From Tetraselmis striata (taxonomy: Eukaryota > Chlorophyta > Chlorodendrophyceae > Chlorodendrales > Chlorodendraceae), in NCBI GenBank assembly GCA_006384855.1, contig VCJN01002361.1, positions 1 to 64,000 of the forward strand: a stretch of 64,000 nt of DNA, given 5' to 3'. The stretch's first letter is position 1. Every line of letters starts with the position of its first letter. Positions 1-12,865 of the stretch are shown here, one piece after another. The notes beneath the pieces were generated by a model. The model was not told the origin of the DNA. It searched no databases and saw nothing but the letters and a program-made list of their open reading frames with translations. The position numbers and the translations under genes are program-made.

Positions 1-440
1 TATTCATCAATGGCTGCCAGGACACAATATTAATGTACGTGCCATCCATACTCTTCGCATTTGTTTTGCGAGACTGTGTATGATGCATGTCAGAAGTAGA
101 GGCAGGTGAGGGCTCGCTTCATGCTGCTTGTAGCAAAGGATTTCCAGGAGCCAATATGTCGTGGGAGTTTTCCCGGCAGCCAATATTTTTTGATTCACTT
201 GCCAATTTATAGAGTTTATGCTCGATCGCTGATGAGGAGCTGTTGCCCGTAGCACGCAAATGAAAGGAACTGCCATTGAGTGCTATTCTGTAGTGCCAAG
301 CAGACTGCGAATGCTAAGCGTGCAACGTGCTGATATTACATAATTATGCGATATGCAAATTTGCGATGCAGATCGCAAAATCTGAGTTCTAAACAGTTAC
401 ATGAAATTCCCAGTATGGGCAACACTATAATCTAGATAGC
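1..440. other. intergenic, nothing recognised
   Basis: No convincing coding frame, RNA gene or repeat was seen between the left window edge and the tandem array. The only open frame (7-276, minus) has no recognisable motif. Confidence 0.5.
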
Positions 441-1242
441 CATGCTAACATGGCATCAAGCACAATAACCCAAAAGGAGACCAATGAATGCCCACACGAG
501 TCGCTCAGACCAGCCGTAGAGCCGAGCAATCACACCGCCAAATTACCTGCGGATCCCCAAAGTCCCAGCGTACATGCTAACATGGCATCAAGCACAATAA
601 CCCAAAAGGAGACCCATGAATGCCCACACGAGTCGCTCAGACCGGCCGTAGAGCCGAGCAATCACACCGTCAAATTACCTGCGGATCCCCAAAGTCCCAG
701 CGTACATGCTAACATGGCATCAAGCACAATAACCCAAAAGGAGACCCATGAATGCCCACACGAGTCGCTCAGACCGGCCGTAGAGCCGAGCAATCACACC
801 GTCAAATTACCTGCGGATCCCCAAAGTCCCAGCGTACATGCTAACATGGCATCAAGCACAATAACCCAAAAGGAGACCCATGAATGCCCACACGAGTCGC
901 TCAGACCGGCCGGCCGTAGAGCCGAGCAATCACACCGTCAAATTACCTGCGGATCCCCAAAGTCCCAGCGTACATGCTAACATGGCATCAAGCACAATAA
1001 CCCAAAAGGAGACCCATGAATGCCCACACGAGTCGCTCAGACCGGCCGGCCGTAGAGCCGAGCAATCACACCGTCAAATTACCTGAGGATCCCCAAAGTC
1101 CCAGCGTACATGCTAACATGGCATCAAGCACAATAACCCAAAAGGAGACCCATGAATGCCCACACGAGTCGCTCAGACCGGCCGGCCGTAGAGCCAAGCA
1201 ATCACACCGTCAAATTACCTGAGGATCCCCAAAGTCCCAGCG
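441..1242 (+). repeat. Tandem array, six copies of a 132/136-bp unit
   Basis: Copies begin at 441, 573, 705, 837, 973 and 1109. The first three are 132 bp (44 codons). The last three are 136 bp because of an extra GGCC in the GGCCGGCC stretch. Units are nearly identical. Because 132 is a multiple of three, an open frame runs through the first copies (450-980) and is then broken by the 4-bp insertion, so the apparent repetitive protein is probably a by-product of the repeat and not a gene. Copies are contiguous with no unique spacers, so this is a minisatellite and not a CRISPR array. Confidence 0.95.
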
Positions 1243-1975
1243 CAAAGATGCCATCAAGGACGAGGCTTGAATCAAATTCCCCCGGTTGTCATCACCCACA
1301 GAGCCATTGACCGAATAGCAACACTGCGACCGGTAAGCCGTGTTGGCAACCATAGCAATACAGCATGCCGATTTATCTCTGCGGGAGGGTACTCAGCGAG
1401 TACGTTTAATTCTTGAGTCCCGAGCAGGAGCTGTCAAAGTGTTAAGGCCCTCAATGGCCGCCGATAGCATGGTCACACGGACGAGGAGGTTTTCGCTGAT
1501 CGCAACAAATGACAATGCAACCGGCATCACCAATCTTACCAAATACCGGTAGCAACAACATGGGATGAAGCCCTGCTTCTGTGCGGCGCTTCCCTGCAGC
1601 CAACAGACAGTGGTGTATCCGAAGACGGCGTAGATTGCACGGTTCTTGGAGAGGAAAAGTTTACAACATGCCAGGTATGCGCCCCTAGCAGAGACAGACA
1701 ACCTAAAGGAAGGGGTGGCCCATTCTGGCAGCATGCTGCAGGTGACCACACAGGCGATAGTGCGATCTCGTAGTTTGGATAAAGGGAACTGGGGGGGGGG
1801 GGGGGGGGGGGTTAGACAGCGCAGAACAAGGAGCAGCTGGCACATCAGGCTGTCATGAGTGTGACAGTGTCTTGGGGGTGGCCACGAGGCTGCCACTTGC
1901 CCCTGCCGCCGGAGATCGAGACTGTACAGAGAGATCAATATGTGGCAAATAGAAAGCTATGCAGGCGCAGGTGAC
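1243..1975. other. 3' flank of the bestrophin-like gene, with a G tract
   Basis: No coding region recognised. A run of about 20 G lies near 1791-1811. TTACA at 1661-1665 (TGTAA on the minus strand) lies about 310 nt downstream of the minus-strand stop codon and is a candidate green-algal polyadenylation signal for that gene. Confidence 0.4.
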
Positions 1976-3703
1976 TTAAGGCTGCTTGTTGAAGAAGCGG
2001 ACGGGCTGGTCGGCGCCCTCCACAGGGCCCTCGTCCTCATCCAGCCTCTCAGGGGTGCCAGCCATGGAGCTGCCGGCGCCGTCGTGCATGTCCACGACCG
2101 CCTCATGGTGCAGGGCATGCATGTCTGGCACAGAGACCAGCGACTCGTAGTTGGGCGCATCATCTGGAGACTGCGGCGGCATCACGAAGCCGAGCCCAAG
2201 GTGATCCTGCTCAGACTTGTCAGACTGGTTCCCCTGCGCGCTCACGATGGACTGGTCGTTGGCGTTCTCGGAGGCATCTCTGGCGGCTTCAATGTCACCT
2301 CCCTCCTGATCAGCGGTCGCATCGTGCGAGCGGTCCTCAACATGCACATCCACCACTTCATGCGACCGAAGGACGGTCTTGGCGCCACCGACCTTGGCCG
2401 GCTCTGTCTTGGCGTATCCGCTCTCATTGCTCTGGCGGAAGGCGGCGCCCTGCGGCAGGGGATGCATCATGCTGGCGCCCAGAGCGCCACCCAGGGACTC
2501 GTTCACAGCCATCTCCAGCTCATGGTCCTCATCCATATTGATGGTCTGCTCGCACTCAGACAGCGGTTCGTCGATGTAGATGCCGTCCAGGCCCTGGTTG
2601 TCAAAGGGGTCCTCCATGTTGATGGTGGAGGTGAGCAGCGCCAGCATGGCGAAGTTCATTAGCATGGCAAAGATGATGTTGAAGCCATCAGCAGTGGAGA
2701 CGGACACGTAGTAGGGGCCAAAGAAGAGAGGCACGACGACCAGCACGTAGAAGCGCGTGAGGGCGCGCAGCGGCACCGGGGTGCGGTACTCCTTCACGTT
2801 GGCCATCTGCTCAAACGCATTGTGCAGCTTGCAGTACATCTCTGTGAGCTTGCAGAGGCCGGCGCTGTCAAGGCCAGCGCGGCGCAGCGGGTCGTTGTAC
2901 TGGCTCAGCTTCTTGAAGTTGGAGGCAATGCGGCGAATGTACTTGGCGCGGTCCTGCGCAATGGTCATCATCTTGTGGCGCACCCCGGTGTAGGGGAAGG
3001 TAGTCGTGTAGTAGCGCGGCGGCAGCAGGTAGCCGCGCATCTCGCCCAGGATGTTGAAGATCGTCTGCTGGACGGCGCCCAGGTGACCCTCCGGCAGGCA
3101 CTCTGGCGGCACCCAATCGCGATGCGCCAGATAGATCCACAGCGCCAGAGACTTGACGCTGGCGACGTACTTCAGTGCGCGCTCGCGGCGCATGAAAGTG
3201 AGCATGGAGAGGCCAAACACGGGGAGGAAAATGACAAACCCCACAAAGGTCCAGGCGCTGCCCTGGGTGATGGCGCGGGCCGTGCTGTTGGAGTAGGCGA
3301 AGAACAGGTACGACACCATCGTGAGCGCCATGGAAAACAGGGTGGAGGCGCTCTGCATCATGCAGAGGTAGAAGAACGAGCTGCCAACGTCGCGCATCTG
3401 GCGAAATGTGCTCCACAAGATGTGGTTGATATCCTGGTACCGGCTGAAGTCGTGGATGGGCACACCGCGCGAGTGAACGCTAAAGGGCGCGCTCCGGGTT
3501 TGGGACTGGTATGCGTAGCTGGCGGGTACCGACCGGCGCGCGGTGCTGCGGAACTGCGCGCTCTGCGTCAGCGACTGCCGCGGTCCGAAGGCGGCCGAGC
3601 CGCCCAGCGGCCCCACCTGGCTCGACTGCATCAGCGGCGGCGTGGCCATGCCGCTAGGCTCGGCGCTGCGGCGAACCATGTCCGAGTACCCTTGAGTGCC
3701 CAT
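1976..3703 (-). CDS. Bestrophin-like multi-pass membrane protein (putative anion channel)
   Basis: One uninterrupted 575-codon frame ending in TAA. The N-terminal ~100 residues are Ser/Arg-rich. About four hydrophobic segments follow: two in the first third (SALTMVSYLFF-like, then FVGFVIFLPVFGLSML) and two after a long loop (FYVLVVVPLFFG, then FNIIFAMLMNFAMLALL). The loop has HRDW, an EYRTPVPLRAL motif just before the third segment, and MEDPFDNQGLDG after the fourth, resembling the Pro-rich and Asp-rich signatures of bestrophin/RFP-TM proteins. The last ~190 residues form an acidic, low-complexity tail that probably faces the cytosol or stroma. Bestrophins are usually pentameric chloride or bicarbonate channels; transport by this protein is inferred. 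It has no introns, unlike most host genes here. It could belong to a related uncharacterised algal family. Confidence 0.7.
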   Translation of the reverse strand: MGTQGYSDMVRRSAEPSGMATPPLMQSSQVGPLGGSAAFGPRQSLTQSAQFRSTARRSVPASYAYQSQTRSAPFSVHSRGVPIHDFSRYQDINHILWSTFRQMRDVGSSFFYLCMMQSASTLFSMALTMVSYLFFAYSNSTARAITQGSAWTFVGFVIFLPVFGLSMLTFMRRERALKYVASVKSLALWIYLAHRDWVPPECLPEGHLGAVQQTIFNILGEMRGYLLPPRYYTTTFPYTGVRHKMMTIAQDRAKYIRRIASNFKKLSQYNDPLRRAGLDSAGLCKLTEMYCKLHNAFEQMANVKEYRTPVPLRALTRFYVLVVVPLFFGPYYVSVSTADGFNIIFAMLMNFAMLALLTSTINMEDPFDNQGLDGIYIDEPLSECEQTINMDEDHELEMAVNESLGGALGASMMHPLPQGAAFRQSNESGYAKTEPAKVGGAKTVLRSHEVVDVHVEDRSHDATADQEGGDIEAARDASENANDQSIVSAQGNQSDKSEQDHLGLGFVMPPQSPDDAPNYESLVSVPDMHALHHEAVVDMHDGAGSSMAGTPERLDEDEGPVEGADQPVRFFNKQP

Positions 3704-5276
3704 GTCAATGCCGGCGCTGTTCCCACGCCGCGCTAGCGTGTCACGGGGTTACGTCCCGACGGGGCGTCACGGCGCTCGCCGCTGCTCTCCTACGGGAACG
3801 GACAAGTGACGTCAGCAGTCCGCCTAGCTGCCGTGCGAATGCCCACTTGCGTGCAGTGCAAATGTGGTGCTCTGTGACCACTCCCGGCAAGCGCTACACT
3901 ACAGAGAGGGATAGATAGCGCAAGATATGGTACACACGAGCAGGTGCGGTCGGCCGTAGCAACGACGCAATGACCCCGGGGGCAGACAGAAAATTAGTAG
4001 TCTATGGATTTCCGCTGCCGACCCGGCCAGGCAGAGTGACCGCCGAAACCTAGAAGTACTACCCCCGCTGTGGCGGATACACAACAGTCAGAGCTCCATC
4101 TCACTCCCGGGGATATTTTAGTCAACCCGAGAAAGTGGGGTGTCGGAGGGAGGGCGGGTCTGCCGGGGACGAGGAGCCGGCAGACCGCGGTATAAAAGCC
4201 GTTACTTTATTTAAGGAGACAGCGGACCTACCTGGACCCACTACCATCTAGCGGACCCAGCGTACGAGACCACACGGAAATAAAAGCAAAAGACGAGAGG
4301 TCTGTGCGCTAAACCGCCTGCAGACTACCGGACTACCTGATGTCCGGGCGATCCTAGTCTGCCATACACCGCCAGGTTGCCTCGGCAGCCAACCTCCTCT
4401 CTCACCCCCCCCCCCCCCCCCCCCCAACAAAAGGACAGCTGGACCGAAAATTGTTTCCGTTTTCCCCAAGACGGCGGCTGACTCAGGCCCGCCCCAGCGA
4501 GACGGAAGCAAACCCGCGGCTGGAAGTGCCTGTGTGCCCTGCTGCAGGCTACAGGAAACGAAGTAGACCAAATAGCCCGAGGTTTCTCTATTCGAGCAGC
4601 TGGGGGGAGGGCTAGGACCACGGAGGTGCCCGCCAGGCTGCAACCGACGAGATGCTGATGATGCGACTGTTCATCTGCGCCGCGCACCGCCGGCCGGGAA
4701 CGGCAAACAGTAGGGCTGCTGACCACCGACGCTCGGAAGACGCAATGCTCAAGAGCCCATAGCCCCCGCCAACGGTTGCTGTCTGGGTTTTCAAGGAGAT
4801 CAGACCGCACCTGAGCTCTGGCGTGACTTCTTGAGAGGAGAACACCGGCGCAGCTGGTTATTGCAGCGGATGGAGTGTGATGGTGTCGTAGCGGCAACCG
4901 CGGCAAAGACTCCCGACGATGTATCGTAGTAGCTCGGCTCGTCGCAGCATCATCGATACTTTTTGGTTACAGGGAGAGCGTCATCGATCCGCCAAGGATT
5001 AGCGACTATATATGGGGATACAGTACGCCTCCGGATTCGGTTTCAGTTATTTGCGACTACCGAGCGCTGCTGTTGCAGCGCCGCGCATGCCACGCGCGCG
5101 GTAGGTCATGTTGCTGGCCAGTTAGGAAGGGGGCAAGATTTGCCAAAGAAATTCAGCTTGTTTACATTCAAGGCTAAGACAAGCCTTAAACCACACGCTT
5201 GACCAATGCCTTATGTCGTCGCGTCGATCCCGAACATGCATTTATGGATCCAGGATTTTTAATGCTTTTGCACACA
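3704..5276. other. Intergenic region with TATA-like box and C tract
   Basis: This is the 5' flank of the minus-strand bestrophin-like gene. A plus-strand GGTATAAAAG sits near 4189-4198 with no recognisable downstream gene. A run of about 20 C lies near 4407-4425. The small open frames show no conserved motif. A segment near 5030-5065 loosely resembles the inverted-repeat arms at 10430 and 12811. Confidence 0.35.
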
Positions 5277-5296
5277 CTAAAACGACATAAGGATTA

Positions 5297-6775
5297 ATGT
5301 GGGCTGTCGAGCTTCGCGCTGCTCATACCCGTGTCGTTGACGAGTGTGGAGACGCGGTGCTCGAGGATCTAGCGGGGCCGTTGGCCTCTGCCCTAAAGTT
5401 GCTCCCCTCCAAGCGCTCCCACGTTGCCCGTGCCGGCTGCTCGGCCGCCGGGGCTGAGCCGGCGTCTGCAATGCGCTCGGCGGCCGACCTCCAAGCTATC
5501 CCGCATTACTCGGACTTCCCCTTGCACTCCGTGCGGAAATAAGTATAGGAAACCCTGAGCCACCGCATTCACACGGTCCGTTTCGCAAAGCTTGCTGCGT
5601 TTATGCCTACAAGCGGCCCTGACAGCAACCGCTTCCGAGGCCGCCTCTTACGCGCTGCGACAGCGTTCCTGGCTGGTGACTGATCCTCCAAGTCAGGGTC
5701 GCCTTGGTGAAGTCCCTGAGCGTTCCCCTAAGTACTACGATTTCACGTTCCGCGTTGCCGCTTGCCACCCATTCGGCCTTTCGGCGGCTCCCGTCCTCTC
5801 CCTTACTTACTTGGCGAGCCATGCCCTTGTGCTTTTTGCTCCTTCTCGGTACAAGGTATGATGGCCCGTTTTGAGGATGCTGGCGTGGATTTCACTCCTT
5901 CAACTTGGGCGGTCGCGTACGCTGATCACGTGGCACGTTGCTCTGGGGGCGACTCCAATCACGCCGCACACGAGTAGGCGGCACATGGCCTTTCCGACAT
6001 TTGCCACGACGTGAAGTAAGTCCGCGCTGGGGGTGGGTGTCCAGATCCTCACGGACCCGTCGGTGCTTGTTTCTCTTCCGAAGGGCTGCGACGGCCGGCC
6101 GGCCGATGTTGGGCTTTTTGGGTATGGCGGTATCCGCGGGAACACGGTTGCTGTCGATACCACCATTGCCCCTACCCTCGGCGTGTCAAGCTCGGATCCA
6201 ACGACTGCTTTGCGGGCTGCAGAGCGCCACAAAATCCAGAAGTATGAGGAGGGTGTCCGAAACGCCGCCGGCATGCTTCGCTTTGTTCCTTTCGCCATTT
6301 CCGAGTTTGGCTCGCTGGCCCGGCACGCTGAGGCCTTCTTGGTGGAGCTCGCGAAAGCTAGCCACACACACACACTGGCCAAAAAATCGGCCGGCTCTTG
6401 TTTGCGTGGCGCCGCCGTTTCTCCTTGCTCATCAACATGGCACATGCAGACAACGTTCTTGGCGGGGTCGCGGCCGCGCGTGCGGCACGTGATGGTGCTC
6501 CTGCGCATGCGTCGCGTCGCTCGTCGGCCTATGTTGCTATGACCCGGGTTGTTGGTCCTCGCCGCGGCTGATAGCATACCCCGGGGCGGTGGTCCCTTTG
6601 GTTCCTGGCAGCCAAGCGAATTCGTGGTTCCCTTGGCTCCTCCTTGGTTCTTGGCTCCCTGGCCTCATGCTCGACCTTGGTTTCAGGCTTATGTCTCTCT
6701 TTTGCTGGAAACCTTTCATAGTTGCTGTTAGTTCTGTTTGCAGTGCGCATTTGTGAACGCCCTTATGTAATAAAG
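5297..6775 (+). pseudogene. LINE-like retroelement relic (C-terminal part of RT ORF and 3' end)
   Basis: The clearest part is 5860-6540, in two or more frames. A DHxxxCSGGxxxxAAH-like segment corresponds to the 'DHALxCxGGxxxxRHN' zinc-binding-like block found near the C-terminus of many algal and oomycete retroelement RT proteins. It is followed by GRPADVGLFGYGG and a long stretch with AERHKIQKYEE and FVPFAISEFGSLA, which match the usual order of that domain. Stops and frame changes throughout show decay. TGTAA at 6766-6770 may mark its 3' end. The reverse-transcriptase palm itself is not present, and the sequence before 5860 is less certain. Confidence 0.6.
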
Positions 6776-8117
6776 GATTAATACGGGTCCACCTCACAAG
6801 TGTTGTAGTGGACGTTTCCTATTGCCTATTCGGGTGGTTTCCTGATCGCCTTTTGCAGCTAGCTCCTGTAACTATAATCCTTACATAATATGACGAGGGC
6901 GTTGCTTTAGCGCGCAGTTGTGCGCGCAGGCTTTGAATTGTACATCGGTACGGTACGCCGCTGCTGTCACCCCGCTCGCCTACTGTCAGGGTCCAACGCT
7001 GTGACCTATAACCTAGTCGTCCCGCCTGGCATTGCGCCGTCAAGACGCGCTGAAGGAAATACGCACACCAGGGAGGATGCCGCATGGTGGCCTGCACCCC
7101 CTTCCTAGCTTGGTGCTATACTTTCTCCGTCAATGTACCGCTCTCTCCCTTCGTTTCTACCTGGCAAACCCATACTCCACATCTAAATATTGTTCTAAAC
7201 AAGTTTACGGGGTTTCCCTTTTTCCCCAACCGCTTCTAGCTGTATGTGCTGCTGCAGTGGTGCAGGAAATGGAAATTGTTTACAGCAACTTGCTAGTATG
7301 CTGCTCTCGGCCGCCGAGACTGAGTTGTTTTGAGGGCATGCTATCTCTAACCACTACAGGAAACACATATAGTGTAATTACAGCTCAAGCTACGACCGCA
7401 CCAGCAGCCACCAGCACCAGTAGCAACAGCACCAGAACCACCAAGTAAGTTGACGTAGCGCAACACATGTCGCTCCGCCTGCCAGCAAATCGGCATCGAT
7501 GTGACAGAATACCGACAGCCGGTGTGCCCACTCAGGGCGCTGCTTTTTTCGTGCACCGTGGTGTTATTGTCTACAGCAGCTCTGATGAGTCTCTGATACC
7601 AGAAAGTAATGCAGCAGTGATGACTGGACCAGTGTGCATTGTTTACGGCAGTGACACACACACAGTTTGTGCCAGTTCCCTCCGCGCCACTACCTCATGA
7701 ACTAGGTTAGGACCGTCGCAAAAATCGAGACGCAGCTACATGCGTCGAGGAATGCCAAAGATTCCCGCTGGATGAGTGAGTGGATCACCCATGCAGCCAC
7801 AACACATGCCGTAGCCATTAAGCATTGCAGCCATATAATGGCACGGCAGCCCTCAAACTGTAGCAGGGCGTTCGTTAAATCATATTCGGACGAGGAGGCG
7901 CACATAGCTAAGGCGTCCCAGCGGAGCCTTCGGGAGTGCCGCAAGAGTGTTCCCTGGTATACTATGACATGTGCGGATGCGGCGCCTCTGCTCTTCAGGG
8001 CCGTAGCCCTGCTGTGGCACTCCCTGGCACCTGGTGCGGCCTGGCACCACAGGTCAGGCTTGGGCATGCAGGCGCGTCCATTCCTTCGCTGCAAAACGAG
8101 GCAGAAACGCTCGCGTG
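6776..8117. other. Intergenic, nothing recognised
   Basis: Scattered short open frames in all phases without conserved motifs. A short CAG/CAC-rich patch lies near 7380-7445. This is the 3' flank of the minus-strand E2 gene, and no clear TGTAA signal was seen close to its stop. Confidence 0.4.
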
Positions 8118-10025
<1,908 letters not shown>

Positions 10026-10429
10026 GTTGCTGCTAAGCGCGCGCTCGGCCCCTCACCGCCCACTCAGGCCACTATCGCCTGGCTGGCCTCTTGAGAGGGG
10101 AGGTCGCGCCGGACTCCGTAAATGACCACGGCTTACCCTTTGCACAAATTTCCGTCGGCGCCGAACGAGATGCACGGACCCAGCAAGCTCCTCGGCGGTT
10201 TCGGCGCGGTAGTTCCCCCGACCCCTCTCGGCCCGGCAGCACCACGCCCACTCCAGCTGCTGGTTGTGTTCTTCATCCCAGAGCTTCTCTCGTTGGCGGC
10301 GCTGCCGCGCGCGGCGCAGTAGGCGCGGGCGCTCATTGTTGCGCGGTGTGTATTGACTGTACGTACAGTAGCAGGTACGGGTACCAGTACCAGTACTGCT
10401 ACCCGAAAGAGGGTTTAAATAACAGGTAA
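10026..10429. other. 5' flank of UBC13, possible host promoter
   Basis: No gene seen. The end of this stretch (10362-10410) contains repeated GTAC-rich motifs (CAGTACC, GGTACGGGTACC) next to the left inverted-repeat arm of the adjacent DNA-transposon unit. Confidence 0.35.
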
Positions 10430-10843
10430 GGCTGCATGTCAGTTTCGGCCGAAAATAACCGCAAATAATCGTACGGGTACCCGGTACGAATTTACAGTTG
10501 CAGCTCGCGAGTGCCGGTAAGGATTAGTCGTAATCGCTTAATATGTATTTACATGAGCGCAAGCAGCAGAAGGCGATATCGGAAATCACCAAAAAAAAAA
10601 GGACAATCAGAAAGGTCCTCTACAGCGACTGCGGGGTGGAAGCAGTAACATGAGAAGACGGAGAATGGGCACGAGCACACGCATCAGACTTCACTGACCT
10701 GGCACCTCTGCCAGTCTCACATGACTGAGGGGGAGCGGTCAAACGTCACTGACCTGGCACCTCTGACAGTCGTCCGCCCACATCGTGCCGTGTTGGGTGC
10801 TCAGGCTACAACAATCCCAAGCGACTGTTCGTGATGGCCAACA

Positions 10844-10873
10844 ACCCCCCCCCCCCCCCTCCCCCCCCCCCCC
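10844..10873 (+). repeat. C-rich homopolymer tract
   Basis: About 30 nt of C interrupted by a single T, on the plus strand upstream of the acidic open frame. It gives rise to the proline-rich frames read across it. Confidence 0.9.
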
Positions 10874-10918
10874 GCCCGCTCCGCCGCGGCCGTAAGCCCC
10901 TCTTCCAGGCGCTACGGG

Positions 10919-11441
10919 CATGGATGACGACGACTTTTGGGCGGACGAGGAGAACAAAGAGCAACTTGGGCGTAGAGGCGGTGGGTCGGCTGACCGCGCC
11001 GTGCATGCGGGGTACGTAACAACGAGAGCACCGAGATCATCGATGAGGAGCATGAGGATGAGGATGACTAGATGAATGGATGAGGATGAGGACGGCGGCG
11101 ACGAGGACGAAGGGGGTGAGGAGGACGAGGGCGAAGGTGACGAGGAAAACGTGGACGCCGACGGGTCAGGTAATGACAAAGATCGCGGGCCGATCGACGA
11201 CGCGAGTGAGACCATCGCCCCGTTGAGGGTGGCGATCGCGCAGTCGGAGTGGAAGCAGATTCAAATCCTTGGCCGTCTACAGAAGGGAACAACCCGGCGG
11301 TATCTGATCAAGGGGAAGAAGGTGCAGAAGCTGAAGCTGTGCATACTGCGGTTGCGAGCGGACACTGGAATGTCACATTTAGTCACGCACGGTGCCGGCC
11401 GCAACCGTAAACATGCCGAATTTGCGGTTCCTACTGGCATG
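10919..11441 (+). pseudogene. Acidic open frames of unknown function, cut by the hAT insertion
   Basis: Two successive segments. The first starts at ATG 10919 with MDDDDFWADEENKEQ. A very Asp/Glu-rich stretch follows from 11076 (about 40 residues), and then a basic, more ordered part (SEWKQIQILGRLQKG, KKVQKLKLCILRLRA) that stops being meaningful where the hAT element begins at 11449. The two segments are in different phases. I do not recognise the family. The acidic-then-basic layout and its position inside an inverted-repeat unit suggest an element-encoded protein. A host gene broken by the transposon is the alternative. Confidence 0.35.
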
Positions 11442-11448
11442 TTAATAC

Positions 11449-11560
11449 CAGGGTTGGGCTGCAGTATCGAGTGCACTGCAGACTGCAGAAACTGCAGCCT
11501 GCAGTTAGCCTACTGCACTGCAGCCTGCAGTACTTCCCGAAAAGGGACTGCAGTGCAGTA
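11449..11560 (+). repeat. Left terminal inverted repeat and CTGCAG subterminal cluster of the hAT element
   Basis: Terminal CAGGGTTGGGCTGCAGT followed by repeated CTGCAG, CACTGCAGCCTGCAG and AGTGCAGTA motifs up to about 11560. Confidence 0.85.
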
Positions 11561-12639
11561 ACCCAAACATCCCCAAATATCACTGGATAGCGTTATTTAT
11601 TGGATGGCGCCCGCCAATGATAACAAGCCATATGGCGACAGTTCCGGCGGTCCGAGCGCCGCGGATAGCACCGTACTCGCTTGTACAGTACCATCACACG
11701 TCGCCGCATCGGGGCACATACCAGTAGACCACACACACCGGCCGAACCTATCCTCACTTTACGCTCACCGTGCTCATCCTCCTCTCGTCACTCTTCGTCA
11801 ATTACATGGAGGGATACCAGTCTGCCGCGGAGCAAGGCGCAGCAGCGATGGCGGACGAGGCGATGGCAGCGGACAGCACCGGCGCCGCAGCGGCCAGCAC
11901 TGCAGCCAACAGGTCAGCACGAGTGCCACAACCGGCTGCTGGGGCGGCACCCAGTGCGAGAACAACCGTGCCGTCTGGTCTTTTTTCGTGCCGCATGACA
12001 CTAGCCTACCGCCCGACGAGATTAGGAAGTCGAACGTCCTGTGTTGTTGGTTGTGCCACTTAGCCGACACGGGCGGCCTACACGGTTCACTGCCCCACGA
12101 GGGCCCCCACGCCTTGTCACCATGCACTTAAGAAATAGAATGAACCTGGATAACATGGGTGCCTGCGTCTTTATTCAGAAGAATCTGGATTTGGATGCCA
12201 AGGTCAAGGAGCTACTGGCCTCGTACTACGGGGAGGCTGCTTTCAGCGCCGTGGCGGCGGATCTACCAAGCCATGCGGGGAGGATTGGCTGGCCAGCCAA
12301 GTCCTTGATGGCGAGGGCGAGGGGGAGGCCAACCGCATTCAATGGGAAGCGATGGAGTCCATGCTGGAGCAGTATGAGGAGGCAGCGCCAGCGGATGAGA
12401 AGGCGGGGGATTAGAGGGTTTTTATGCCATCATGCTTTTTTACGCATGTTTCACTATGCATGCGTGGGGACAGCATCATCGTTGGACACACACAAATGTA
12501 CACACAGTAGGCTTTTCCCCTCTGTAGGCAATTTAATGATGTATTACAACTTCCACCACGATTGCTGCCCCTCTGCATCCGCCATGGCAGCCCCTTTGCC
12601 CTTCACTGTCCCGCCCTTCCCTTCCCTAAAATCAGCAAA

Positions 12640-12804
12640 TGCAGTGCTACTGCAGCCTGCACTGCAGCCTGCAGTACTGCAGCCCGTTGACTGCAGCCTT
12701 AACTGCAGGCTGCACTGCAGGCTGCAGTACTGCAGCCTGCACTGCAGCCTACTGCACTGCACTGCAGCCTGCAGTATTCAAAAGTGGACTGCAGCCCAAC
12801 CCTG
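12640..12804 (-). repeat. Right terminal inverted repeat and CTGCAG subterminal cluster of the hAT element
   Basis: More than a dozen CTGCAG or GCAGCCTGCA motifs in 165 bp, ending in the inverse of the left terminus. It is longer and denser than the left cluster. Confidence 0.85.
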
Positions 12805-12865
12805 GTTAATACCCGTACGAATATTTGCGACTACGGTTACTACGGCCGAAACTGAAATGTAGCCT

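Larger units (their letters stand above)
11449..12804. mobile_element. Non-autonomous hAT-type DNA transposon (1356 bp)
   Basis: It starts CAGGGTTGGGCTGCAGT and ends with the exact inverse ACTGCAGCCCAACCCTG. It is flanked by a perfect 8-bp target duplication GTTAATAC (11441-11448 and 12805-12812). CAGGG-type termini plus an 8-bp duplication are the hallmark of the hAT superfamily. Both ends carry dense CTGCAG/GCAGCCTGCAGT clusters (about 11459-11558 and 12640-12796), likely subterminal transposase-binding repeats. Inside, 11960-12150 encodes a degraded BED-finger-like segment (VWSFFVPH, CCWLCH, then in another phase RLVTMHLRNRM). No full transposase is present, so mobilisation would need a partner element. 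The uninterrupted duplication and matching ends indicate a fairly recent insertion. Confidence 0.88.
10430..12865. mobile_element. Probable DNA-transposon-like unit bounded by ~50-bp inverted repeats
   Basis: The left arm at 10430-10480 (GGCTGCATGTCAGTTTCGG, then AATAACCG, CAAAT, CGTACGGGTA) matches, in inverted orientation, the right arm at 12811-12865 (TACCCGTACGA, ATTTGCG, CGGTTA, CCGAAACTGAAATGTAGCC). The arms are similar but not identical, and no clear target duplication was found. The interior carries acidic open frames (10919-11440) and the complete hAT element 11449-12804, so the outer unit would be older. It could instead be two independent copies of a short repeat in opposite orientation. 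Confidence 0.5.

Noticed and set aside
441-1242. Possible CRISPR array
   Set aside because: Units are contiguous, 132/136 bp, and lack unique spacers. The window is clearly eukaryotic.
1940-2662. 240-codon plus-strand frame opposite the acidic tail of the same gene
   Set aside because: Shadow of the low-complexity acidic tail on the other strand. No domain.
2822-3736. 304-codon plus-strand open frame opposite the bestrophin-like gene
   Set aside because: It lacks any motif, is Ala/Arg/His-rich, and is antisense to a clearly structured membrane protein. It is a shadow of codon bias.
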